Shown: positions 1 to 6,136 of the stretch, piece after piece
How positions within the stretch are numbered: position 1 is the stretch's first letter
Layout: every line of letters begins with the position of its first letter
Assembly (NCBI GenBank): GCA_022710025.1
Contig: JAKLHS010000012.1
Location: forward strand, 1-11,699
From: Caldisericota bacterium
GTDB lineage: Bacteria; Caldisericota; Caldisericia; Cryosericales; Cryosericaceae
Length of the DNA: 11,699 nucleotides
Reading direction: 5' to 3'
Made by a program: the position numbers and the translations under genes
Notes under the pieces: generated by a model
The model's input: only the letters and a program-made list of their open reading frames with translations
Databases searched by the model: none
What the model was told of the DNA's origin: nothing

Positions 1-1
1 G

Positions 2-1234
2 AAACTTCCTGAAGGGCAGACTGAGGACGAGATAGCAGCTGGTTGGAACGAAATGATGTCTCGTAACTCCAGTGAGAAAAAGGCTTCACTTCTGGGCGCC
101 GGATCCTACATGCACTTTATTCCGGCCGTTGTCCCCCATCTAGCCTCTTTGCCTGGCTTCCTGACAGCATATACGCCGTACCAGCCGGAGATTAGTCAGG
201 GGACCCTGCAGTCACTGTTCGAATTTCAGTCGTTTATGGTGGAACTCACCGGAATGGAGCTTTCAAACTGTTCCATGTATGACGGAGCATCGTCTGCGGC
301 GGAGGCCATGTTGATGGCACACAGGGTCAAGAAGGCGGACCGGGTGCTGGTCGCCGCCTCCGTACATCCCAATTATCTTGCGACGGTACGGACCTACTTG
401 GAGCCACGTGGCGTTTCCGTCGAGACTGTGGCGATGAACGACCGAGGTCAGGTTTCGCAGGATCGTCTACAATCGCAACTTCGTGCCGGGCCGGCCAGCG
501 CTGTCCTCGTACAGAGCCCAAACTACTTTGGCGTGATCGAGGATTTTACTTCGATCGCCGCGGTCGCGCACGAGCATGATGCGCTGTTTGTAGAAGTGTT
601 TACCGAAGCGATAGCCCTCGGCTTGCTGAAGTACGGTGTGGAAACAGGTGCGGACATTGTGGCAGGCGAAGGACAGTCACTCGGCTTACCGATGTGCTTT
701 GGCGGTCCTCACCTGGGCATTTTCACAACACTCAAGAAATACAATCGTGAGTTCCCTGGGCGTATCGTCGGCGAGTCGATCGACACGGAGGGTCGTCGGG
801 CTTTTGTCATGACGCTGAGGGCTCGTGAACAGGATATCCGGCGTGAGAAAGCCACCTCCAACATCTGTTCCAATCATGCGTTGAATGCGTTAACGGCAGC
901 CGTTTATCTTGGCGCCGTCGGCCGAGACGGATTGCACGCACTCGCTTGCGAGAACGTCGTGAAGATGGAAAGGCTTGCCAAAGGGCTGGAGGCGACAGGG
1001 AACTTCGCGCGGGTATTCAAGGAAAGCCCTGTCTTCAACGAGGCGACCCTGGCGTCGTCCATCTCCCCTGCCGACATACGATCTCGGCTTGGCGGCTTGC
1101 CGGTGTTTGCACCGCTGGCACTGCCGCCCGGGGCCGTCTCCGGGGTAACCGGCAAGCCCTATACATATTTGTTTTCAGCGACCGAGCTGCTCAAGGACAG
1201 CATCCTGGAGCAGGTGCTCGGCGCACTTTCCTGA
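2..1234 (+). CDS. gcvPA: Glycine dehydrogenase (decarboxylating) subunit 1, 5'-truncated by window
   Basis: This is the alpha-type subunit of the two-subunit P-protein of the glycine cleavage system. With GcvPB it decarboxylates glycine in the cytoplasm and passes the aminomethyl group to lipoyl-GcvH. The frame is open to the window edge: residues before the first ATG (53) read LPEGQTEDE, matching the family's LPEG(L)SE region, so ATG 53 is internal. About 410 residues are visible and roughly 35-40 N-terminal ones are missing, judged against the family's ~445. Family landmarks are present: LGAGSYMHFIPAVV, AYTPYQPEISQGTLQ, GEGQSLGLPMCFGGPHLGIF and REKATSNICSN. This subunit does not carry the PLP lysine; GcvPB does. 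GcvPB follows after 10 bases. gcvT and gcvH, if in the operon, would lie upstream of the window. The assignment is very safe. Confidence 0.97.
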   Translation, partial: KLPEGQTEDEIAAGWNEMMSRNSSEKKASLLGAGSYMHFIPAVVPHLASLPGFLTAYTPYQPEISQGTLQSLFEFQSFMVELTGMELSNCSMYDGASSAAEAMLMAHRVKKADRVLVAASVHPNYLATVRTYLEPRGVSVETVAMNDRGQVSQDRLQSQLRAGPASAVLVQSPNYFGVIEDFTSIAAVAHEHDALFVEVFTEAIALGLLKYGVETGADIVAGEGQSLGLPMCFGGPHLGIFTTLKKYNREFPGRIVGESIDTEGRRAFVMTLRAREQDIRREKATSNICSNHALNALTAAVYLGAVGRDGLHALACENVVKMERLAKGLEATGNFARVFKESPVFNEATLASSISPADIRSRLGGLPVFAPLALPPGAVSGVTGKPYTYLFSATELLKDSILEQVLGALS

Positions 1235-1239
1235 GGTGA
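1233..1239 (+). promoter_or_regulatory. Ribosome binding site deciding the gcvPB start
   Basis: GAGGTGA overlaps the gcvPA stop codon and lies 5 bases before ATG 1245. A GTG at 1236 is in the same frame but falls inside this Shine-Dalgarno sequence. ATG 1245 is therefore preferred, and gcvPB translation is probably coupled to termination of gcvPA. Confidence 0.75.
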
Positions 1240-1244
1240 CAACA

Positions 1245-2696
1245 ATGACTCTCTACGAGAAGAGTGTTGCTGGCCGTTGTGCGTTCTCATTCAGGTTTGA
1301 GGAAAACCATTCCGCTGTGGATTCGCTGATCCCGGCTTATGCGGCAGCACCGGTGAAACATCTTCCTGAAGTCAGTGAGCCGGACCTGGTACGTCACTTC
1401 ACGAATCTGGCACGACTCAATTATGGAGTCGACACGGGCTTCTATCCCCTTGGTTCCTGTACCATGAAATACAATCCCAAGATCAATGAACGCCTTGCTG
1501 CTGACCAGAGACTTACCATGCGGCATCCACTCGACGATCCCGATGACAACCAGGGGATCCTGCAGATGGAGTGTGAGCTCAAGGAATATCTCCAGGAAAT
1601 AACCGGGATGGATGATTTCACGCTCCAGCCGGCATGCGGCGCTCATGGTGAGTTGACGGGCATGCTCATCATCCATGCATATGTCCGTGACCATGATCCG
1701 GGACGAACCAAGGTGCTCATTCCGGATTCTGCACACGGGACGAATCCTGCATCTGCATCCATGGCCGGGTTCCAGGTCGTTACCGTACCCTCGGATGAAC
1801 GGGGCGGCGTTGACATGGCGGCTCTTGATACGCTTATGGACAATACCGTGGCGGCGATCATGCTGACGAATCCCAATACGGTCGGCCTTTTCGAGGAGAA
1901 TATCACTCGGATCGCCGAGCTGGTCCACGCTCGCGGCGGGTTGCTTTACTATGACGGAGCAAACCTGAACGCGTTGATGGGACTCATGCGCCCCGGGGAT
2001 GTTGGTTTTGATGTCGTGCACCTCAACCTGCACAAGACCTTCTCGACACCGCACGGCGGCGGAGGCCCGGGAGCGGCGCCTGTCGGAGTGAAGAGGTTTC
2101 TGGCGGAGTATTTGCCGGTGCCAGTTATCGTGAGAAAGGGGAGCGGGTTTGCTCTGGACTACGAACGAACCCACACCATCGGCCGCATGTCTGCTTTTTA
2201 CGGCAACACTGCAGTTCTGGCGCGGGCGTATGTCTATGTCAAAATGATGGGTCGTGATGGTCTGCGTGCTGCAAGCACGGCCGCGGTCATCAATGCCAAC
2301 TACATGAAGTCCAGACTCAGCGCCATCTTTCCTCCGGCATACGATCGTCCGGTCATGCACGAAACGGTACTCAGCGCCAAGCAGTATGACAAATTTGGCG
2401 TCTCTTTGCTTGACATTGCCAAGAGGTTGATGGATTATGGGTATCATCCACCCACGATCTACTTCCCGCATTTCCCTCCGCATGCCGAGGAAGTGATGAT
2501 GATCGAGCCAACCGAAAGTGAGAGCAAAGAGACCATGGATGCGTTCTGCGATGCGCTGATTCACATCAGCGAGGAGGCGCGGGAGCATCCGGAGTTGCTG
2601 CAGACTGCGCCCCACATCACACCAGTGACACGGGTCAGCGAGACCTATGCCGCCCGGAATCTGATAACCAGTCACCGAGACAAGAAAGGAAGCTGA
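1245..2696 (+). CDS. gcvPB: Glycine dehydrogenase (decarboxylating) subunit 2, PLP-carrying
   Basis: This is the PLP-binding beta-type subunit of the split P-protein, partner of the upstream GcvPA; together they catalyse glycine decarboxylation in the cytoplasm. It has 483 residues, a normal length for the family. The PLP Schiff-base lysine is predicted at K264 in HLNLHKTFSTPHGGGGPG (residues 259-276), followed by the glycine-rich loop. Other family landmarks are YPLGSCTMKYNPK (67-79), QPACGAHGELTG (128-139), IPDSAHGTNPASA (159-171), MLTNPNTVG (206-214) and YYDGANLNA (235-243). ATG 1245 is chosen because GAGGTGA sits 5 bases upstream. argS begins 4 bases after the stop, so the genes are probably cotranscribed. 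No motif residue appears lost. Confidence 0.98.
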   Translation: MTLYEKSVAGRCAFSFRFEENHSAVDSLIPAYAAAPVKHLPEVSEPDLVRHFTNLARLNYGVDTGFYPLGSCTMKYNPKINERLAADQRLTMRHPLDDPDDNQGILQMECELKEYLQEITGMDDFTLQPACGAHGELTGMLIIHAYVRDHDPGRTKVLIPDSAHGTNPASASMAGFQVVTVPSDERGGVDMAALDTLMDNTVAAIMLTNPNTVGLFEENITRIAELVHARGGLLYYDGANLNALMGLMRPGDVGFDVVHLNLHKTFSTPHGGGGPGAAPVGVKRFLAEYLPVPVIVRKGSGFALDYERTHTIGRMSAFYGNTAVLARAYVYVKMMGRDGLRAASTAAVINANYMKSRLSAIFPPAYDRPVMHETVLSAKQYDKFGVSLLDIAKRLMDYGYHPPTIYFPHFPPHAEEVMMIEPTESESKETMDAFCDALIHISEEAREHPELLQTAPHITPVTRVSETYAARNLITSHRDKKGS

Positions 2697-2700
2697 ACAG

Positions 2701-4356
2701 GTGTTAAATACACGCAAGACGCTTGATGCACAGATAGGTCTTGCGCTGAGGGACCTCCTCACTGCCGAGGAGGCCCCTCTTGCGCAATGCGCTCTATCCA
2801 AGCCGGGATTTCTGGATTACAGCCTTGCGCTTCCAATGAAACTGGCAAGAAACCGTCATATGGCTCCGCTTGCCATTGCGGAAAGGCTGAGACCGGCTGT
2901 CGCAGGCATGATCAGCGCAGGTCGCGTGGAGAGCGCTGCGCCCGGATACCTCAACATCCAGTTGTCCGAAGCATTCATGGCAGAAGTTTTGACCAACATA
3001 CTGCGGACACCATCCACATCGCTTCTTCGGAAGAATGACAATGGATACAAGATCCAGGTGGAGTTCGTAAGCGCCAATCCGACAGGCCCCCTCCATGTGG
3101 GCAACGGGCGGGGTGCCGCCGTTGGATCCGTACTCGCAAATCTGCTGGAGACGCAGGGGTATGCCGTTGACCGCGAGTACTATGTTAACGACTACGGGTC
3201 CAAGATGCGGTTGTTTACTCAATCTATCGCGCATTACCTCTATCCGAAGATCGACCTCGAGTTTCCCATGCCGGAAGACGGATACCGAGGGTCGTACATT
3301 CCTCAGCTGGCGCAGAGCGTGTATGAGCGGGTGGGATCGCAGTTTGCTTCTGTGCAAGACCAACAGCGGCTGGGATTGATCGAGGAAGAGGGCAAGAAGC
3401 TTGTTCTGGAGTCTATCCGTAGCGCCCTGGAAGATATGGGCGTTTCCTATGACACGTGGTTTTCCGAGCGCTCGCTGGTAGAGCAGGGATGGAATAGCAA
3501 AGTTCTTCAGGAGTTCCGGGCGAGGGGCGTCATCTATGACAGCGAAGGCGCTGTCTGGCTGCGCTCAACGGAGTTTGGAGACGACAAAGACAGGGTGCTT
3601 GTCAGACGCGACGGTGAGCCTACGTATACTCTTACAGATGCCGCCTATCACTACAACAAATATCAACGCGGCTACACGAAGAGCATCGATATCTTCGGCG
3701 CAGATCATATAGGCCACATCGTTCCCATGCAAGCGCTCATGAAGAGTCTCGGCCTGCCTGATGATTTCTTGGAAATCATCATCTATCAGATTGTGCATTT
3801 CCTGCGCAACGGGCAACGCGTCGTTCTCTCGAAACAGACCGGGGAGATGATCGAACTGGCGGATCTCGTGCGTGAAGTGGGTGCAGACCAGGCACGTGTG
3901 TTCTTCCTTCTGTCGTCTGCCGATTCGGAACTGGAGTTTGATCTGGAAGTGGCGAAAACGAACTCGCTCGACAACCCGGCGTATTATCTCAAATATACCC
4001 ATGCAAGGCTGTGTAGCGTGGAGCGACAGGCAGAAACAGTGGGTTTGCTTCTTCCGGTCCATGCGGAATCGGCCGATGTGGAGCTGCTCTCGACCAGCGA
4101 AGACAGGGAGCTCCTTAAATGCTTGCTCAAGGCGCAGGATGAAGTCGATGACGCCGCATGTGCGCGACAACCGCATCGGGTGCTCTATTTGGCGAGCGAG
4201 CTAGCCAAGTCCATCAACGCTTTCTACCAGAAAGAAAAGGTCATCCAAGATAATATGTCTCTTGGGCGAGCTCGCATGGTGCTTGCGCTGGCATCACGCC
4301 GGCTTCTGGGAGCGTATGCTCATATCCTTGGCATCACCTTGCCGGAATCCATGTGA
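2701..4356 (+). CDS. argS: Arginyl-tRNA synthetase (class I)
   Basis: The enzyme charges tRNA-Arg with arginine using ATP. At 551 residues it is of normal length. The order is: an N-terminal Add-1 domain for tRNA D-loop recognition (about 1-110); a Rossmann catalytic domain with VEFVSANPTGPLHVGNGR (120-137), where HVGN is the HIGH motif; TYTLTDAAYHYNKY (308-321) and IFGADHIGHI (331-340), both typical of ArgRS; a KMSKS-position loop reading VVLSKQTG (374-381); and a C-terminal DALR-type anticodon-binding domain with NPAYYLKYTHARLCS (425-439) and SINAFYQKEKV (504-514), ending LGITLPESM. The start is GTG 2701, with AAAGGAAG at 2685-2692 inside the end of gcvPB. It is 4 bases from gcvPB and 45 bases from rbfA. 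The KMSKS loop keeps only the second lysine, a known variation among ArgRS enzymes. The call is very secure. Confidence 0.98.
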   Translation: MLNTRKTLDAQIGLALRDLLTAEEAPLAQCALSKPGFLDYSLALPMKLARNRHMAPLAIAERLRPAVAGMISAGRVESAAPGYLNIQLSEAFMAEVLTNILRTPSTSLLRKNDNGYKIQVEFVSANPTGPLHVGNGRGAAVGSVLANLLETQGYAVDREYYVNDYGSKMRLFTQSIAHYLYPKIDLEFPMPEDGYRGSYIPQLAQSVYERVGSQFASVQDQQRLGLIEEEGKKLVLESIRSALEDMGVSYDTWFSERSLVEQGWNSKVLQEFRARGVIYDSEGAVWLRSTEFGDDKDRVLVRRDGEPTYTLTDAAYHYNKYQRGYTKSIDIFGADHIGHIVPMQALMKSLGLPDDFLEIIIYQIVHFLRNGQRVVLSKQTGEMIELADLVREVGADQARVFFLLSSADSELEFDLEVAKTNSLDNPAYYLKYTHARLCSVERQAETVGLLLPVHAESADVELLSTSEDRELLKCLLKAQDEVDDAACARQPHRVLYLASELAKSINAFYQKEKVIQDNMSLGRARMVLALASRRLLGAYAHILGITLPESM

Positions 4357-4357
4357 C

Positions 4358-4405
4358 ATGAGAATCGCTCCAACGAGTCTGGAACACGAGGTGGATCGAG
4401 CATGA
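4358..4405 (+). other. Possible 15-codon coupling/leader ORF between argS and rbfA
   Basis: The only intergenic space in the left operon contains ATG 4358, one base after the argS stop. It reads MRIAPTSLEHEVDRA and then a TGA (4403-4405) that overlaps the rbfA start as ATGA. Such an arrangement could let ribosomes reinitiate after argS and deliver them to rbfA. There is no strong Shine-Dalgarno (GGAA about 10 bases upstream), and rbfA has its own GAGGTG within this ORF, so it may be chance. The geometry is seen; the role is inferred. Confidence 0.25.
4388..4393 (+). promoter_or_regulatory. Ribosome binding site of rbfA
   Basis: GAGGTG lies 8 bases before ATG 4402. It is the only good Shine-Dalgarno match in the argS-rbfA gap and supports ATG 4402 as the rbfA start. 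Confidence 0.6.
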
Positions 4406-4776
4406 AAAACATACGAAAGCTGAGGCTGGAGGAATTCATACGACGGAGTGTCGAGGGGCAGCTTATTCTGATGGACGATCCTGATTTGCGACTGCTCACG
4501 GTGACACGTGTCGAACTGTCCAGCGATAGCCGCCTGGCCAAGGTTTATGTTTCCATTCTGTCCGGAGACGATATGCGCAGGAAATCGCTCATGACGGCGC
4601 TATCCAGGGCTTCGGGAAAATTCCAGCAGAAACTTGCGTCAGATGTCAAGATGCGCTTTACACCCCTTCTGTCTTTTCACTTCGATCATGGCTTCGTGAA
4701 AGGAACGCAGGTCGTAGAGCTGCTTACGGAACTGGAGAAGGGTGAAGTGAAGGACACCTCCGAACATGAAGGGTAG
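4402..4776 (+). CDS. rbfA: 30S ribosome-binding factor RbfA
   Basis: RbfA is a small KH-fold assembly factor that binds the 30S subunit near the 5' end of 16S rRNA and is needed for late maturation and cold adaptation. The 124-residue length is normal. Family features are an N-terminal helix with basic residues (MKNIRKLRLEEFIRRSVEGQ), the strand LLTVTRVELSSDSRLAKVYV (about 31-50) with the typical 'V-x-x-D-x-x-x-A-x-V-Y-V' pattern, and the last KH strands RFTPLLSFHFDHG (85-97), like the usual 'R-x-x-P-x-L-x-F-x-x-D'. The acidic, hydrophilic tail EKGEVKDTSEHEG is typical. GAGGTG lies 8 bases before the ATG. The gene overlaps nrnA by 11 bases, so the two are probably translationally coupled. In many bacteria rbfA follows infB; here it follows argS. 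Confidence 0.95.
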   Translation: MKNIRKLRLEEFIRRSVEGQLILMDDPDLRLLTVTRVELSSDSRLAKVYVSILSGDDMRRKSLMTALSRASGKFQQKLASDVKMRFTPLLSFHFDHGFVKGTQVVELLTELEKGEVKDTSEHEG

Positions 4777-5767
4777 TGGCATAGCGACGATAGCCGTCCG
4801 TCTCAGACAGGCTGACCCCGTATTCCTGTTTACGCATGAGTTCGCGGACGGGGACGCTCTGGGGTCGATGGTTGCCCTCGTTCTGTACCTCCGGTCCTTG
4901 GGAAAAGAGGTGTATGCGTTTGTGCCCGGCAAGGTGCAGACCGTTTATCGGTTCCTCGGCACCGACGATTTGATCAACACTCTGACGCTGTTAGAGGCGG
5001 AAACCCGCATCCGACAGTCAAAGGTTACATGTCTCAGTGCCGATGCCGCCGACGTTGACCGGTTAGGAGAGTGGAAACAATTATTCCTTGCCGGGGCGGA
5101 GCGCCTGGTTCTGGATCATCATGACACGAACGCGGGATTCGGGGATATGTTTTTCGTCGATGAAACGGCGAGTTCGTGCTGTGAGGTCCTGTATGAACTG
5201 TTTACTGTCATGGACGCTTCTCGCATCGACAGGCTCGTGGCGTCCGCATTATACACCGGCCTGGTTTCGGACACCGGATCATTTCAATATGCGAATACGA
5301 AGGCTCAATCTCTGATCCACGGCGCTCGGCTGATCGCACTCGGCGCCTGTCCCGATGAGATTTCAAGAAGCATCTACGAGGCAAAGCCCTACGGTGCCTT
5401 GAGATTGATGGGATCCTGTGTGGCCTCGTCGCGCCTGCTTTACAATGGCCAGGTAGTCATCGCCCGCGTCACGCGCGCCATGCTTCAGCAGTTCGATTCC
5501 ATCGACGAGGATACGGAGGGAATTACGGATGAGCTGCGCCGGGTCAACAGCACACGGGCTGTTGTGCTTCTGAAAGAAGCTGCGGACGGCACGATCAAAG
5601 TGAGTCTGCGGGGCAAGTACGGATTCGATGTCAAACGCATAGCGACAACGTTTGGCGGAGGAGGTCATCTCCTCGCAGCCGGATGCACGATCGAAAGCAA
5701 TGTGGACGAAGCGGAGGAACGCGTACTCGCCGAGTTGGACCGGTACCTCGGGCTCTCTAGAATTTGA
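4766..5767 (+). CDS. nrnA: DHH/DHHA1 phosphoesterase, NrnA-type oligoribonuclease / pAp phosphatase
   Basis: Family members degrade short RNA (nanoRNA), and many also hydrolyse 3'-phosphoadenosine 5'-phosphate, using Mn ions in the cytoplasm. The protein has 333 residues, close to the usual 310-330. The DHH domain (about 15-180) shows motif I THEFADGDALGS (23-34; H24, D28, D30), motif II SADAADVDRLG (91-101; D93), motif III LVLDHHDTNAG (114-124; H118, H119) and motif IV LVSDTGSFQY (166-175; D169), so every predicted metal ligand is present. The C-terminal DHHA1 domain has FGGGGHLLAAG (296-306), the substrate-binding glycine loop. Motif I lacks the common Asn-Pro before Asp (usually HxNPDGD). 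It overlaps rbfA by 11 bases; the best Shine-Dalgarno is AAGGA at 4750-4754, 11 bases away. A RecJ role is unlikely, because RecJ is longer and has an OB fold. Confidence 0.92.
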   Translation: MKGSGIATIAVRLRQADPVFLFTHEFADGDALGSMVALVLYLRSLGKEVYAFVPGKVQTVYRFLGTDDLINTLTLLEAETRIRQSKVTCLSADAADVDRLGEWKQLFLAGAERLVLDHHDTNAGFGDMFFVDETASSCCEVLYELFTVMDASRIDRLVASALYTGLVSDTGSFQYANTKAQSLIHGARLIALGACPDEISRSIYEAKPYGALRLMGSCVASSRLLYNGQVVIARVTRAMLQQFDSIDEDTEGITDELRRVNSTRAVVLLKEAADGTIKVSLRGKYGFDVKRIATTFGGGGHLLAAGCTIESNVDEAEERVLAELDRYLGLSRI

Positions 5768-6080
5768 AGCTCTTGCCGATGTCGAAGACGACGGGCACGT
5801 GATACATCGTGTCTCCTGTCAGGATCTTGATGATAGCGAGCACCGAGAGCAGACCAGGAAGGAACCACAGCCAGCTGGATATGTAGTGAAGCAACGGTAT
5901 GCGGTTCAGTACCGCCAAGATCGCTTCGAGGATCAGTATGACGAGGCCCTGCCCCAGATGAAGCCGGAAAAACTCGTTCTTCTTGTTCATGAGCAGGGAG
6001 ACGATCCAGAGGATCCCCAGATAGCAAAGCACGCCATAGATCAGATCGCCGTTTGGTGAAGCGCTCGATGACTGTTCCAT
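5757..6080 (-). CDS. Small membrane protein of the Tic20/DUF4870-like type
   Basis: This 107-residue protein is probably inserted in the inner membrane; its function is unknown. A polar N-terminus (1-10) is followed by three hydrophobic segments at about 11-31, 43-58 and 66-87. Between the first two is NKKNEFFRLHLGQGL (32-45), which resembles the 'K-x-x-F-x-R-F-H-x-x-Q' signature of Tic20-like/DUF4870 proteins; the Gly-x-Leu-x-Tyr-Leu-Gly-Ile-Leu opening also fits. A longer reading frame reaches 6140, but AAGGAGGT lies 6 bases before ATG 6080 and decides the start. It follows the radical SAM gene by 52 bases, so it may share that operon or use its own promoter. Its 3' end overlaps nrnA on the other strand by 11 bases. 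The family call is by pattern only. Confidence 0.75.
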   Translation of the reverse strand: MEQSSSASPNGDLIYGVLCYLGILWIVSLLMNKKNEFFRLHLGQGLVILILEAILAVLNRIPLLHYISSWLWFLPGLLSVLAIIKILTGDTMYHVPVVFDIGKSFKF

Positions 6081-6086
6081 TGATCT

Positions 6087-6094
6087 ACCTCCTT
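6087..6094 (-). promoter_or_regulatory. Strong ribosome binding site of the Tic20-like gene
   Basis: On the minus strand this reads AAGGAGGT, a perfect anti-16S match, 6 bases before ATG 6080. It is the best Shine-Dalgarno in the window and fixes the start of the small membrane protein. Confidence 0.8.
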
Positions 6095-6105
6095 GGAAGG
6101 ATATC

Positions 6106-6136
6106 AGTATACTAGACCAGTCTCTTGGTTCATCAA
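6106..6136 (-). promoter_or_regulatory. Candidate sigma-70-type promoter before the Tic20-like gene
   Basis: On the minus strand, TATACT (6106-6111) is one mismatch from the -10 consensus. TTGATG (6131-6136), at the radical SAM stop codon, is a possible -35, but the 19-base spacer is longer than ideal. It lies in the widest gap of the right operon and could give the small gene independent transcription. The support is weak. Confidence 0.3.

Noticed and set aside
1236..1244. GTG 1236 as the gcvPB start
   Set aside because: The codon is part of the GAGGTGA Shine-Dalgarno sequence that serves ATG 1245.
1287..2801. 504-codon open frame on the minus strand opposite gcvPB
   Set aside because: It lies wholly over gcvPB and the argS start, has a His/Arg/Cys-rich composition, no recognisable domain and no Shine-Dalgarno. 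It is a by-product of GC-rich codon use in gcvPB, whose own protein is unmistakable.
3565..4176. 203-codon minus-strand frame opposite argS
   Set aside because: It is antisense to well-conserved ArgRS motifs and shows no family pattern; it is treated as a shadow of argS.
5740..5800. Intrinsic terminator at the convergent junction
   Set aside because: No stable GC stem followed by a T-run could be found on either strand.
5652..6059. 135-codon plus-strand frame across the convergent junction
   Set aside because: It spans the nrnA end and the antisense of the Tic20-like gene, and is acidic and repetitive in composition with no domain. The small membrane gene has a perfect Shine-Dalgarno and clear membrane segments.
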